Source of the DNA: Pseudomonas sp. PDNC002
GTDB taxonomy: Bacteria > Pseudomonadota > Gammaproteobacteria > Pseudomonadales > Pseudomonadaceae
Length of the DNA stretch: 64,000 bases
Direction: 5' to 3'
Assembly (NCBI RefSeq): GCF_016919445.1
Contig: NZ_CP070356.1
Location: 689,501-753,500 of the forward strand
Positions 35,667 to 47,255 of this stretch are shown here, piece after piece. Position 1 is the stretch's first letter, and every line of letters begins with the position of its first letter. The position numbers and the translations under genes were made by a program. Under the pieces are notes generated by a model. The model worked only from the letters and a program-made list of their open reading frames with translations, was not told where the DNA came from and did no database searches.

Positions 35667-37457
35667 TCAGAACGCAAAATGCTCCGCATCCAACCCCATC
35701 AGGCAATCCGCCCCACCCAGCAGCGCCTCGCGGTGCATGCTGGCGCGCGGCAGGATGCGCTTGATGTAGAACTCCGCGCTGGCGAGCTTGGCGCGGTAGA
35801 AATCCGCGTCGCCCTCGCCGGCCGCCAGCTTGGCCTGGGCCACGCCGGCGGCCTGCACCCACAGGCCCGCCAGCAGCACGTAGGAGCAGTACTGCAGGAA
35901 GTCCACCGAGGTGGCGCCGATTTCCTGCGGGTCGCGCTGGCAGGCGGCGATCACTTCGCTGGTCAGGCTGCGCCATTCCAACAGGCGTTGACGCACGGTT
36001 TCTGCCAGGCCGGCCAGTTCGGTCCGGGCGCCCGCAGTCTCGCAGGCAGCCGCCAGCTCGCCGATCAGCGCATTCAACTCAGTACCGCCATCGCCCAGCA
36101 GCTTGCGACGGATCAGGTCGAGCGCCTGGATGCCGTTGGTGCCTTCGTAAATCTGGGTGATGCGGCTATCGCGCATCAGCTGCTCCATGCCCCACTCGCG
36201 AATGTAGCCATGGCCGCCATAGACCTGCACGCCAAGGCTGGAAACCTCCTGGCCGACGTCGGTGAAGAACGATTTCACGATGGGGATCAACAGCGCCGCG
36301 CGCTTGCTCGCGGACTTGCGGGCATCGGCCTCGGGATGGCCGTGCTCCAGGTCCAGTTCGCGAGCGCAGAGCGCGGACACCATCCGGCAGCCCTCGGTCA
36401 GGGTCTTCTGGGTCAGTAGCATGCGCCGCACGTCCGGGTGGACGATGATCGGGTCGGCAGCCTTGGACGGCTCCGCGGCTCCGGTCAGTGCGCGCGACTG
36501 CAGGCGCTCGCGAGCGTAGGCCAGCGCGCCCTGGCAGGAGCGCTCGGCAATGCCCAGGCCCTGCAGGCCGACCTGGAAGCGCGCGTCGTTCATCATGGTG
36601 AACATGCATGCCAGACCCTGGTTGGCCTGGCCGATCAGCCAGCCGGTGGCGCCGTCGAAGTTCATCACGCAGGTCGAGGCGCCCTTGATGCCCATCTTGT
36701 GCTCGATGGCGCCGCAGCTCAGGGAGTTGCGCGCACCCGGCGTGCCGTCGGCGTTGGCAATCAACTTGGGCACGAGGAACAGGCTGATGCCCTTCACCCC
36801 GGCCGGTGCATCCGGAAGACGCGCCAACACCAGGTGGACGATGTTCTCCGACAGGTCCTGCTCGCCGCCGCTGATGAAGATCTTGCTGCCGCTGACGCTG
36901 TAGGAGCCATCAGCCTGCGGCTCGGCGCGGGTGCGCAGCAGCGCGAGGTCGGTGCCGGCCTGCGGCTCGGTGAGGCACATGGTGCCGGTCCACACGCCGC
37001 TCACCATCTTGGCCAGGTAGTCGCGCTGAAGCTCCGGCGCGCCGTGCTTGTACAGCGCCAGCACCGCGCCCTCGGTCAGCCCGGAATAGACGCGGAAGGA
37101 CAGCGACGCGGCCATCAGCATCTCGTGGAAGCTGGCCGAAACCATCTGCGGGAAGCCCTGGCCGCCGAACTCGGTCGGCCCGGTCATGCTCGCCCAGCCG
37201 TTGTCGCAGTACTGCTTGTACGCGTCGCGGAAGCCGTCCGGCGTGGTGACCTCGCCATTCAGCAGCGTCGCGCCCTGCTCGTCGCTGTTGCGGTTCAGCG
37301 GCGCGACCACTTCGCCGGTGTAGCGCGCGCCCTCTTCCAGCACGCCGTCGATCAGTTCGCGGTCGAGGCCGTTGCCCAGCAGCTCGCAGTGGGCGCTGAC
37401 GTCGAACAGCTCGTGGAGGACGAAGCGCATGTCGCGCAGGGGTGCGTGGTAACTCAT
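35667..37457 (-). CDS. Acyl-CoA dehydrogenase (PA5187 type)
   Basis: The 596-residue flavoenzyme should introduce the alpha,beta double bond in acyl-CoAs during beta-oxidation. It has MCLTEPQAGTDLALLRTRA (FAD and substrate region), SGSKIFISGGEQDLSENI, and the C-terminal QVYGGHGYIREWGMEQLMRD with EGTNGIQALDLI. The length of about 600 is that of the family with an extra C-terminal domain, as in medium or long-chain types. The ATG at 37457 has AGGAG nine bases upstream. It ends the operon begun by the 3-hydroxyacyl-CoA dehydrogenase gene, two bases upstream. Confidence 0.94.
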   Translation of the reverse strand: MSYHAPLRDMRFVLHELFDVSAHCELLGNGLDRELIDGVLEEGARYTGEVVAPLNRNSDEQGATLLNGEVTTPDGFRDAYKQYCDNGWASMTGPTEFGGQGFPQMVSASFHEMLMAASLSFRVYSGLTEGAVLALYKHGAPELQRDYLAKMVSGVWTGTMCLTEPQAGTDLALLRTRAEPQADGSYSVSGSKIFISGGEQDLSENIVHLVLARLPDAPAGVKGISLFLVPKLIANADGTPGARNSLSCGAIEHKMGIKGASTCVMNFDGATGWLIGQANQGLACMFTMMNDARFQVGLQGLGIAERSCQGALAYARERLQSRALTGAAEPSKAADPIIVHPDVRRMLLTQKTLTEGCRMVSALCARELDLEHGHPEADARKSASKRAALLIPIVKSFFTDVGQEVSSLGVQVYGGHGYIREWGMEQLMRDSRITQIYEGTNGIQALDLIRRKLLGDGGTELNALIGELAAACETAGARTELAGLAETVRQRLLEWRSLTSEVIAACQRDPQEIGATSVDFLQYCSYVLLAGLWVQAAGVAQAKLAAGEGDADFYRAKLASAEFYIKRILPRASMHREALLGGADCLMGLDAEHFAF

Positions 37458-37459
37458 GT

Positions 37460-38695
37460 TCAATGCTCCTGTTTCACGTCGGCGAAGCGGCCATTGGCGG
37501 CAGCCAGGCGCTCGATCAGCGCGGCCGGCTGCCAGTGCGCGCCGTGCTCGCCGGCCAGGTCACGCAGGCGCGCCAGCACGCTCTGCAGGCCCTGGGCATC
37601 GGCCCAGGCCATTGGGCCGGACTTGTCCTTGGGGAAGCCATAACCATTGAGGTAAACGGTGTCGATGTCGGCACTGGTGGAGGCGATGCCTTCGTCGAGG
37701 ATCTTCGCGCCTTCGTTGACCAGGGCCAGCAGGCAGCGCTCGAGGATTTCCTCGGCGCCGATGTCGCGGCGGGCGTAGCCCAGACGCTCGGATTCGCGCA
37801 CCACCAGGGCGTCGACTTCCGGGTCGTGCTCGGCCTGGCGGCTGCCCGGCTCGTAGTGATAGAAGCCGTTGCCGCTCTTCTGGCCGAAGCGGCCCATCTC
37901 GCACAGGCGGTTATCCACCTGTACGGTCGGCGCGTCCTGGCCCTTGCCGGCCAACTCGCGGGCGCGCCATTCGAGGTCGATGCCGACCACGTCGAACATG
38001 CGGAACGGGCCCATGGCGAAACCGAAGCCCTGGATCGCCGCGTCCACCTGATGCGGCAGCGAACCTTCGAGGATCAGCCGGCGCGATTCCTGGACGTATT
38101 TCTCCAGCATGCGGTTGCCGATGAAGCCGTGGCAGTTGCCGGCCACCACGCTGACCTTGCCCATGCGCTCGCCCAGTTCCAATGCGGCTTCGAGCACGGC
38201 GGGCGCGGTCTTCGCGCCACGCACGATTTCCAGCAGCTTCATGATGTGCGCCGGGCTGAAGAAGTGCAGGCCGAGCACCTGGGACGGACGCGAGGTCACC
38301 GAGGCAATCGCGTCGACGTCGAGGTAGGAGGTGTTGGAAGCCAGGATCGCCGAGGGTTTCAGCGCCGCATCCAGCTCGCGGAAGATCGACTGCTTGAGTT
38401 CGAGGTTCTCGTACACCGCCTCGATCACCAGGTCCACCTCGCGGATCGCCGCGTAGTTCGCCACCTGGGAGATGCGCGCGCGGCGGCGGGCCGCCTCGGC
38501 CTCGTCGATGCGACCCTGGCGGACATTGTGGGCGTAGGTGTCGGCCACGGCGCCGAGGGCCTGGGTCAGCATCTGCGGGTTGTTGTCCAGCCACAGGACC
38601 TGCACGCCGGCGTTCGCCAGGCACATGGCAATGCCCCGGCCCATGGTGCCGGCGCCGATGACGGCGGCGCTGGCGATGCGGATGTTCTGGCTCAT
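37460..38695 (-). CDS. 3-hydroxyacyl-CoA dehydrogenase
   Basis: The 411-residue protein oxidises 3-hydroxyacyl-CoA to 3-ketoacyl-CoA with NAD. It has AAVIGAGTMGRGIAMCLANAG (NAD loop) at the N-terminus, SNTSYLDVDAIA, GLHFFSPAHIMKLLEIVR with the catalytic His, and GFIGNRMLEKY. The C-terminal part contains a repeated HCDH domain with the GYGFP motif. It is the stand-alone form without an enoyl-CoA hydratase domain. AGAGGA precedes the ATG at 38695. A LysR gene is divergent, so it probably controls this pair. Confidence 0.94.
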   Translation of the reverse strand: MSQNIRIASAAVIGAGTMGRGIAMCLANAGVQVLWLDNNPQMLTQALGAVADTYAHNVRQGRIDEAEAARRRARISQVANYAAIREVDLVIEAVYENLELKQSIFRELDAALKPSAILASNTSYLDVDAIASVTSRPSQVLGLHFFSPAHIMKLLEIVRGAKTAPAVLEAALELGERMGKVSVVAGNCHGFIGNRMLEKYVQESRRLILEGSLPHQVDAAIQGFGFAMGPFRMFDVVGIDLEWRARELAGKGQDAPTVQVDNRLCEMGRFGQKSGNGFYHYEPGSRQAEHDPEVDALVVRESERLGYARRDIGAEEILERCLLALVNEGAKILDEGIASTSADIDTVYLNGYGFPKDKSGPMAWADAQGLQSVLARLRDLAGEHGAHWQPAALIERLAAANGRFADVKQEH

Positions 38696-38799
38696 GTTGT
38701 TCCTCTTGTCAGCCTGAAACGCTCGTTTGAAGACCACTCACCTTAGGGAAGGCGGTACTATTTTTGAAATTTTGAGTTGTGATAAGTGGCATTCAGCCG

Positions 38800-39699
38800 A
38801 TGAATATGAATACGTTCGACCTCAACCTGCTGCGGGTGCTGGACGCGCTGCTGCGCGAGCGCAACGTTTCCCGTGCGGCGGAGCGCCTGTCGCTGAGCCA
38901 GCCGGCGGTGAGCAACGCGCTGAACCGTCTGCGCGAACTGCTCGATGACCCGTTGCTGGTACGCGTGGGCCGTGCGATGCAGCCGACGCCCCGGGCGCTG
39001 GAGCTGGAAGCGCCGATCCGCGACGCTCTGCAACGTATCGGCCAGAGCCTGGCCGGCGGCGACACCTTCGACCCGGCGCGCAGCCGCCAGCGCTTCACGA
39101 TGGCGCTGACCGACTATGTGGAAGCGCTGTGCATGCCGCACCTGCTCGAAAGTCTGGGAAGCGCGGCGCCGGGCATGGGCCTCGCCATCCAGCACCTGAC
39201 ACCGACGCTACCGGCGGAGGCGCTGGACAAGGGCAACCTGGACCTGGTGCTGGGGCGCTTCGAAGAGTTGCCGGCACGCTTCCAGCGTCGGCCGTGGGCG
39301 AGCGAAACGCTGCGCCTGCTGGCCCGGCGCGGGCATCCGCAAGTGAACGGCGGGATCGATCTGCAGACCTTCCTCCAGCAGCGGCACCTGTGGGTTTCCG
39401 GCGGGCAGACCAAGGGCATGGTCGACCAGTGGCTGGCCAGCCAGGGACTGAAGCGGGAGATCGCCTACACCACGCCCAACTACCTGCAGGCGGCGCACCT
39501 GGTGGCGACGACGGATCTGCTGACGGTGCTGCCAACGCGCCTGGCTGTCTATTTCGCGGAGCTGCTTCCGTTGCAGGTGCTGGAGCTGCCGTTCGATGTG
39601 GGGCAGTTCCACCTGGAGCTGGTGTACCTCGCCCAGCGCGAGCGGGATGCGGCGTTGCAGTGGTTGGTCGAGCGGATTGTCGAGGCGGCGCCGGAGTGA
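38800..39699 (+). CDS. LysR-type transcriptional regulator
   Basis: The 299-residue regulator has the N-terminal winged helix-turn-helix of the family: FDLNLLRVLDALLRERNVSRAAERLSLSQPAVSNALNRLREL split over residues about 5-46, then the effector-binding domain. It is divergent from the beta-oxidation-like gene pair with 104 bases between starts, the usual arrangement for a LysR regulator of its neighbour. The start may be ATG 38800 or 38806; neither has a clear ribosome binding site. The effector is unknown. Confidence 0.93.
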   Translation: MNMNTFDLNLLRVLDALLRERNVSRAAERLSLSQPAVSNALNRLRELLDDPLLVRVGRAMQPTPRALELEAPIRDALQRIGQSLAGGDTFDPARSRQRFTMALTDYVEALCMPHLLESLGSAAPGMGLAIQHLTPTLPAEALDKGNLDLVLGRFEELPARFQRRPWASETLRLLARRGHPQVNGGIDLQTFLQQRHLWVSGGQTKGMVDQWLASQGLKREIAYTTPNYLQAAHLVATTDLLTVLPTRLAVYFAELLPLQVLELPFDVGQFHLELVYLAQRERDAALQWLVERIVEAAPE

Positions 39700-39739
39700 G
39701 GGCGAGGCACGCGAATGTGAGCTTCGCGCTCGGGGGCTA

Positions 39740-39855
39740 CCCTCACCCCCGCCCTCTCCCAGAGGGAGAGGGAGCCGTCCGTGCCGGCTGATCGCACGGT
39801 TACAGCCGGCACAGCTCCAGTCCCCTCTCCCTTTGGGAGAGGGTTAGGGTGAGGG
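39740..39855 (+). repeat. Composite inverted repeat, copy C
   Basis: Starts CCCTCACCCCCGCCCTCTCC and ends GGGAGAGGGTTAGGGTGAGG. The spacer holds GTCCGTGCCGGCTGATCGCA and an inverted partner CAGCCGGCAC. It lies between the convergent LysR and nitroreductase genes. Confidence 0.9.
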
Positions 39856-39927
39856 AAAGCACAGGCTCGGAGGCGGGCAGTGTGCAGAAGAAAGCAGAAA
39901 CGCGCCCGGAGGCGCGTTTCGTGGGGA

Positions 39928-40530
39928 TCAGAAGCGATCGCGAATGATCGTCTCTTCCAGCGGCAGGCGACCGATGCGCGGCTTGGCTTCCACGGCCTGT
40001 TTACCGACGGCGATCATGAGGCCGATGGCATGGTTGGCCGGCAGGTTGATCAGCTTGCCCACGGCGTCGAAGTCGAAACCGACCATCGGCACGCTGTCCA
40101 GACCGCGGCCACGGGCGGCAAGCATCAGCGTCTGGGCCACCAGGCCGCAGCTGCGCATGGCTTCGTCGCGCTGGGTCTGCGGCTTGTCGCGGTAGTAGCC
40201 GTCGATGGCGCCGACCATGAAGTTCTTCACTTCGACCGGGGCGCCGTCCCACACGCGCTGGGCGTTCTGTTCCCAGCTGTCGACCTGCGCGCAGACGATC
40301 ACCAGCATCGACGCCTCGGTCATCTGAACCTGGTCCCAGCCCACCTCGCGAATCTGCGCGCGCAGTTGCGGATCGCTGACGTCCACCAGGCGCACGTGCT
40401 GCAGGTTGAAGGAGGTGGGAGCGAGCAGCGCCTGTTGCAGCAGGTCGTCCTTCTCCTCACGGCTCATCACGTAGGAGGTGTCGAAACCACGAATGGAGCG
40501 GCGGCTGCGGATGGCGTCTTCGATCAGCAT
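39928..40530 (-). CDS. Nitroreductase family protein (PA5190 type)
   Basis: The 200-residue protein is an FMN-dependent NAD(P)H nitroreductase-fold oxidoreductase. It has the N-terminal FMN-binding RSRRSIRGFD, the LAPTSFNLQHVRLV segment and a C-terminal GKQAVEAKPRIGR region. Natural substrates are unknown; such enzymes reduce quinones or nitroaromatics. The ATG at 40530 has AGGA upstream. It stands alone. Confidence 0.92.
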   Translation of the reverse strand: MLIEDAIRSRRSIRGFDTSYVMSREEKDDLLQQALLAPTSFNLQHVRLVDVSDPQLRAQIREVGWDQVQMTEASMLVIVCAQVDSWEQNAQRVWDGAPVEVKNFMVGAIDGYYRDKPQTQRDEAMRSCGLVAQTLMLAARGRGLDSVPMVGFDFDAVGKLINLPANHAIGLMIAVGKQAVEAKPRIGRLPLEETIIRDRF

Positions 40531-40639
40531 GGAAAATCCTCTGGCTGGCATGGGCGGGAATGGCGCGCATGGTAAGCCGAGAGGCGGCCGCGTTGCAGAG
40601 CGGCGTATCGATAATGTCTATTCGATGCCTCGATAGAAC

Positions 40640-40665
40640 GGAGCCCGCCAGGACTGGCGGGCTCC
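40640..40665. terminator. Strong hairpin after the monooxygenase gene
   Basis: GGAGCCCGCCA, GGAC loop, TGGCGGGCTCC: a perfect 11-bp stem ten bases beyond the monooxygenase stop. T-runs are poor on both strands, so termination is probable but not certain. Confidence 0.6.
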
Positions 40666-40675
40666 GACGCGGAAG

Positions 40676-42175
40676 TCAGCTTTCCAGCGCCTCCACGGGC
40701 GCCGCGCTGGCTTGGCGCTGCTTGGGCGAGGTGAAGGTCAGGTAGCCATCCTCGACCTTGCCGAAGCGCAGCAGGGCCAGGTCGAGGGCGTAGTTCTGAT
40801 AGAGCTTCCACGGCGTGCGGTCGCCCTGCTTAGGCATGCGGCCGGCGGCGCGCTGGATGTAGCCGGAATTGAGGTTGAGGAAGGGCTCTTCCTTCACCGT
40901 TCCGTCGGTCTGGCGCGGCGTGCACTGGCGCATGCCGATGGCGTCGAGGTGGTTGATCAGGCGGCAGAAGTACTCGCTGGAAAGGTCCGCCTTGAGCGTC
41001 CAGCTGGCGTTGGTGTAGCCGACGATGGCGGCGAGGTTGGGCAGGTCGCGCAGCATGATGCCGCGGTAGCCCATGCTCTGGGTGACCTCGAAGGGCTTGC
41101 CATCGATGGCCAGTTCCGCGCCGCCGAACATCACCAGGTCCAGCCCGGTGGCGGTGACGATGACGTCCGCCTCCAGCACCTGACCGGATTTCAGCACGAT
41201 GCCCTTTTCGCTGAAGCGCTCGATATGGTCGGTGACCACCGAGGCGCGGCCCTGGCGCAGCGCCTTGAACAGGTCGCCGTCCGGCACGCAGCACACGCGC
41301 TCGTCCCACGGCTTGTAGCGCGGGCTGAAGTGGCGCATGTCGAAGTCCTTGCCCAGCTGCAGGTTGGCCAGCTTGAGCATCAGCTTGCGCACCGCGCCGG
41401 GGAACATCTTGGAGGCCATGAAGAAGATCATCTGCATGGTCACGTTGCGCGCCCGCGCCTGTCGGTACACCCACTTCTCCGGCAGGAAGTTGCGCAGGAA
41501 GTTGGAGATCGGGTCCTTCGCCGGCAGGGTGATCACGTAGGAGGGCGAGCGCTGCAGCATGGTGACGTGGGCAGCCTTGTCGGTCAGCGAAGGGATCAGC
41601 GTGACGGCGGTGGCGCCGCTGCCGATCACCACGATGCGCTTGCCGCTGTAGTCGAAATTCTCCGGCCACAGCTGCGGGTGGATGACCTGCCCGCCAAAGC
41701 TTTCGCGGCCCGGGAAGTCCGGGGTGTAGCCGGCGTCGTAGCGGTAGTAGCCGGTGCACATGAAGAGGAACTGCGCACTCATGCGCACGGGCTCCTCTTC
41801 GTCGCCGCGCTGCACGCTGAGGTTCCAGCGCGCGGTGTTGCTGTCCCAGTCGGCCTTGAGGACGCGGTGGCGGTAGCGCACCTTGTCCTCGACGCGGTAC
41901 TCGCGGGCGGTTTCGCGGATGTAGTTGAGGATCGACGGGCCGTCGGCGATGGCCTTGGGGTCGGTCCAGGGCTTGAAGTTGTAGCCCAGGGTGTACATGT
42001 CCGAGTCGGAGCGGATGCCCGGGTAGCGGAACAGGTCCCAGGTGCCGCCCATGGCCTCACGGCCTTCGAGGATGGCGTAGGACTTGCCGGGGCATTGCTT
42101 CTGCAGATGGCAGGCGGCGCCGATGCCGGACAGGCCGGCGCCGATGATCAGTACATCCAGGTGCTCGACGGACAT
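40676..42175 (-). CDS. Flavin-containing monooxygenase, Baeyer-Villiger type
   Basis: The 499-residue protein uses FAD and NADPH to oxygenate ketones or other nucleophilic groups. It shows an N-terminal FAD loop VLIIGAGLSGIGAACHLQ, the GGTWDLFRYPGIRSDSD region, the Baeyer-Villiger fingerprint FGGQVIHPQLWP at about residues 161-172, and the NADPH loop IVVIGSGATAVTL. GAGGAG precedes the ATG at 42175. It is monocistronic and resembles PA1538-type enzymes from memory. The substrate is unknown. Confidence 0.93.
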   Translation of the reverse strand: MSVEHLDVLIIGAGLSGIGAACHLQKQCPGKSYAILEGREAMGGTWDLFRYPGIRSDSDMYTLGYNFKPWTDPKAIADGPSILNYIRETAREYRVEDKVRYRHRVLKADWDSNTARWNLSVQRGDEEEPVRMSAQFLFMCTGYYRYDAGYTPDFPGRESFGGQVIHPQLWPENFDYSGKRIVVIGSGATAVTLIPSLTDKAAHVTMLQRSPSYVITLPAKDPISNFLRNFLPEKWVYRQARARNVTMQMIFFMASKMFPGAVRKLMLKLANLQLGKDFDMRHFSPRYKPWDERVCCVPDGDLFKALRQGRASVVTDHIERFSEKGIVLKSGQVLEADVIVTATGLDLVMFGGAELAIDGKPFEVTQSMGYRGIMLRDLPNLAAIVGYTNASWTLKADLSSEYFCRLINHLDAIGMRQCTPRQTDGTVKEEPFLNLNSGYIQRAAGRMPKQGDRTPWKLYQNYALDLALLRFGKVEDGYLTFTSPKQRQASAAPVEALES

Positions 42176-42309
42176 GCTTGGGGCTCCTCGGCCGTTAGGC
42201 AGGCAGTGCCTGGTGAGTCTAGGAGGAATTTCCTCCACTCACCCTACAAGCAGGCCGGGCGGCATCACGCCGACCTTTAGTCGTGCGTGGCGCCGCCGTC
42301 TTCAGGCGT

Positions 42310-44247
<1,938 letters not shown>

Positions 44248-44301
44248 GGGGATAACTCCTTTGCCTGTCATGGACGATCCCGTGAGCCTAGGGAAGTCCA
44301 T

Positions 44302-44378
44302 TGTAGGAGCGAGCTTGCTCGCGAACAGCCCAACTCCGGTTCGCGAGCAAGGGCTAGGCGCCCTCTCGGTCCTACAAG
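44302..44378. repeat. REP pair
   Basis: TGTAGGAGCGAGCTTGCTCG at 44302 is the classical Pseudomonas REP. A reversed, partly diverged arm TTCGCGAGCAAGGGCT follows and ends near CCTACAAG. It lies just upstream of recQ. Confidence 0.85.
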
Positions 44379-44420
44379 TGCACCGCAGTGCAGTGCTTCT
44401 CTTGGAGATCGGATTTCGCC

Positions 44421-44456
44421 GCGATGGATTTCGCGGACAAGGTCCGCTCCTACAAG
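44421..44456. repeat. REP variant
   Basis: GATTTCGCGGACAAGGTCCG followed by CTCCTACAAGG, a known REP variant in which GCGAGCAAGCTCGC is replaced by GCGGACAAGGTCCGC. Confidence 0.7.
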
Positions 44457-44491
44457 GAGCACCATGGCGCGAGATTGGCAACGCACCAATG

Positions 44492-44513
44492 AAAAAACCG
44501 CCCGGAGGCGGCT
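44492..44513 (-). terminator. Rho-independent terminator of pckA
   Basis: Read on the minus strand, AGCCGCC, TCC loop and GGGCGGTTTTTT lie about 20 bases after the pckA stop. The T-run is clear. Confidence 0.88.
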
Positions 44514-44533
44514 CTTTCGCAGAACGGGCTCGC

Positions 44534-46075
44534 TTACAGCTGCGGGCCGGCGTTCTTGATGGCGTCGCTCACGTCGAACTTCTTGAAGTTCTCGATGAAC
44601 TTGCTGGCCAGGCCCTTGGCGGCTTCGTCGTAGGCAGCCTTGTCTTCCCAGGTGTTGCGCGGGTTGAGCAGGTTGGTCTCGACGCCCGGAACGACCTTCG
44701 GTACGTCCAGGTTGATGATGTCCAGGTGCTCGGTCTCGGCACCGATCAGAGCGCCGCTCTGGATGGCAGCGATCACGCCACGGGTGGTCGGGATGTTGAA
44801 GCGCTTGCCGACGCCGTAGCCACCGCCGGTCCAGCCGGTGTTGACCAGGTAGACCTTGGAGCCGAAGGCCTTGATGCGCTTGATCAGCAGCTCGGCGTAA
44901 ACGCCGGCCGGGCGCGGGAAGAACGGTGCGCCGAAGCAGGTGGAGAAGGTCGACTTGATGCCGCCGCCCGAACCCATTTCGGTGGAACCGACCAGCGCGG
45001 TGTAGCCGGACAGGAAGTGGTAGGCCGCCTGCTCGTTGTTCAGGATCGAGACGGGCGGCAGAACGCCGGTCAGGTCGCAGGTCAGGAAGATCACGGCGTT
45101 GGGCTCGCCGCCGAGGTTCTGCTCGGAACGCTTCTCGACGTTCTCCAGCGGGTAGGCCGCGCGGGAGTTCTGGGTCAGGCTGTCATCGGCGTAATCCGGG
45201 GTGCGGTTCTCGTCGAGGACGACGTTTTCCAGCACGGCGCCGAACTTGATGGCTTTCCAGATGACCGGCTCGTTCTTCTCGGACAGGTCGATGCACTTGG
45301 CGTAGCAACCGCCTTCGATGTTGAAGACAACGCCTTCGCCCCAGCCGTGCTCGTCGTCGCCGATCAGGTAGCGGCTTTCGTCAGCGGACAGGGTGGTCTT
45401 GCCGGTGCCCGACAGACCGAAGAACAGGGTGACGTCGCCGGCTTCGCCGATGTTGGCGGCGCAGTGCATCGGCAGCACGTCTTTTTCCGGCAGCAGGTAG
45501 TTCTGCACGCCGAACATGGCCTTCTTCATTTCACCGGCGTAGCGCATGCCGGCGATCAGCACTTTCTTCTGGGCGAAGTTGAGGATCACGCAGCCATCGG
45601 AGTTGGTGCCGTCACGCTCGGGCACGCACTCGAAGTTGGCGACGTTGAGCACCTGCCACTCTTCGCGGCCGGCCGGGTTGTACTGCTCGGGCTCGATGAA
45701 CAGCGCGCGGCCGAACAGGTTCTGCCAGGCGGTGGCGGTGGTCATCTTGACGGCCAGGTAGTGATCCGCGGCGGAACCTACATGAACGTGGGAGACGAAG
45801 TGTTCCTGGGCGTTATTGAAGGCCTGGACACGGTCCCACAGGGCATCGAACTTGTCGGCCGGGAACGGACGGTTGATGGCGCCCCAAGCGATGGAGTCCT
45901 TGCTGCCCGGCTCTTCGACGATGAAACGGTCGGCAGGCGAGCGGCCGGTGCGGTGGCCGGTTTTCACGACCAGCGAGCCGTTGTCGGCGAGTTCGCCTTC
46001 GCCGCGGCGAATGGCTTCTTCAACCAGTTGGGCAACGCTGATATCGGTGTAAACGGCTTTGTTGGCTTGCGTCAT
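44534..46075 (-). CDS. pckA: Phosphoenolpyruvate carboxykinase (ATP)
   Basis: PckA converts oxaloacetate and ATP to phosphoenolpyruvate, the first step of gluconeogenesis from TCA intermediates. The 513-residue protein has [15 protein letters not shown], the kinase loop [13 protein letters not shown] (about residues 218-230), LIGDDEHGW, and [14 protein letters not shown]. The ATG at 46075 follows GGGGA. It is monocistronic, with a terminator. It sits beside hslO as PA5192-PA5193 in PAO1. Confidence 0.97.
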   Translation of the reverse strand: MTQANKAVYTDISVAQLVEEAIRRGEGELADNGSLVVKTGHRTGRSPADRFIVEEPGSKDSIAWGAINRPFPADKFDALWDRVQAFNNAQEHFVSHVHVGSAADHYLAVKMTTATAWQNLFGRALFIEPEQYNPAGREEWQVLNVANFECVPERDGTNSDGCVILNFAQKKVLIAGMRYAGEMKKAMFGVQNYLLPEKDVLPMHCAANIGEAGDVTLFFGLSGTGKTTLSADESRYLIGDDEHGWGEGVVFNIEGGCYAKCIDLSEKNEPVIWKAIKFGAVLENVVLDENRTPDYADDSLTQNSRAAYPLENVEKRSEQNLGGEPNAVIFLTCDLTGVLPPVSILNNEQAAYHFLSGYTALVGSTEMGSGGGIKSTFSTCFGAPFFPRPAGVYAELLIKRIKAFGSKVYLVNTGWTGGGYGVGKRFNIPTTRGVIAAIQSGALIGAETEHLDIINLDVPKVVPGVETNLLNPRNTWEDKAAYDEAAKGLASKFIENFKKFDVSDAIKNAGPQL

Positions 46076-46243
46076 GTGGGTCCCCGTCGGCCGAAGCCGA
46101 GTCCTCCAAACATTGCGTAGTGACTTCTGATTCCCACTACCGCGGAAAAAAGTCGCGGGATTATGCCAGAAAAGAACTGTTCTCGTGCAGCCTCTGATCT
46201 GGCGAGAGCGCCATTGGTTCGGCTATCGGACAGATAGAAGCGG

Positions 46244-47137
46244 TCAATGGCGGGTTTCTGACGGTGTGGTGCTACCACCGCCCGAAAACAATTGGGCAAC
46301 GTCCGAACCGTCGAAACGGTAGCGCTGGTTGCAGAACTGGCAGTCGATCACGACTTCGCCACCTTGCTCATCCAGCAGACGCTCGGCGTCCTCGTGTCCA
46401 AGACTGACCAGCGCGTTGGCCGAGCGTTCCCGCGAGCAGCTGCAACGGAACACCAGCGGCTGCGGATCGAACAGGCGCACGTCGTCTTCGTGATAGAGGC
46501 GATGCAGCACGGTGGCGTTGTCCAGGCCCAGCAGTTCCTCGGCGGTGAGGGTGTCGGCCAGGGTGGCGACGTGCTGCCAGCTGGCTTCCCGCGACTCGGT
46601 GTCGCGCTGGCGGTCGGCCGGCAGTTGTTGCAGCAGCAGGCCACGGGCGCGGCGGCTGTCGGCGTTGAGCCAGAAGCGGGTCGGCAACTGCTCGGAGGTG
46701 GCGAAGTAGGTCGACAGGCAGTCGGCCAGGGTCGCACCCTCCAGCGGCACGATGCCCTGGTAGCGCTTGCCGTTCTTCGGATCGACGGTGAGGGTCAGCA
46801 CGCCATGGGGCATCAGGTCCGCGAGGCCGGCGGAATCGCCGATGGCCTCGGCATCGTAGCGGGCCAGGCCGCGCACTTCGCGGTTGCTGGAGCACTCCAC
46901 CATCAGCAACGGCACGGCGCCGCTGGAACGTGCCTGCAACACCAGCAGGCCGTCGAACTTCAGGGTGCCGCACAGCAGCGCGGCGGCAGCTAGCATTTCG
47001 CCAAGCAGTTGGGCGACCGGCTGCGGATAGGGGTGCTTGGCCAGCACTTCGGCGTAGCTGCGATCCAGCTCCACCAGCTCACCGCGAACGTCGGTGTTGT
47101 CGAACAGGAAACGCTGACTTTGATCGATTTGGGACAT
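46244..47137 (-). CDS. hslO: Redox-regulated chaperone Hsp33
   Basis: Hsp33 is a cytosolic holdase switched on by oxidation of its four zinc-binding cysteines. The 297-residue protein has the N-terminal [17 protein letters not shown] and a C-terminal zinc motif composed of FRCSCSRE and DCQFCNQRY. Both CXC and CXXC pairs are intact. The ATG at 47137 is the family start; longer readings are unlikely. It is upstream of pckA on the same strand but 168 bases separate them. Confidence 0.96.
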   Translation of the reverse strand: MSQIDQSQRFLFDNTDVRGELVELDRSYAEVLAKHPYPQPVAQLLGEMLAAAALLCGTLKFDGLLVLQARSSGAVPLLMVECSSNREVRGLARYDAEAIGDSAGLADLMPHGVLTLTVDPKNGKRYQGIVPLEGATLADCLSTYFATSEQLPTRFWLNADSRRARGLLLQQLPADRQRDTESREASWQHVATLADTLTAEELLGLDNATVLHRLYHEDDVRLFDPQPLVFRCSCSRERSANALVSLGHEDAERLLDEQGGEVVIDCQFCNQRYRFDGSDVAQLFSGGGSTTPSETRH

Positions 47138-47255
47138 GCTGGGCACAACGCTGCGATAGGCACAAATAAATGACAAGTTGATGGCAAAGGCCTATAAAGC
47201 GCGCTTTGTCGTATCCGGCAACCCGGAACCGTTGTCAGAAGGGGGAATCGATTTT

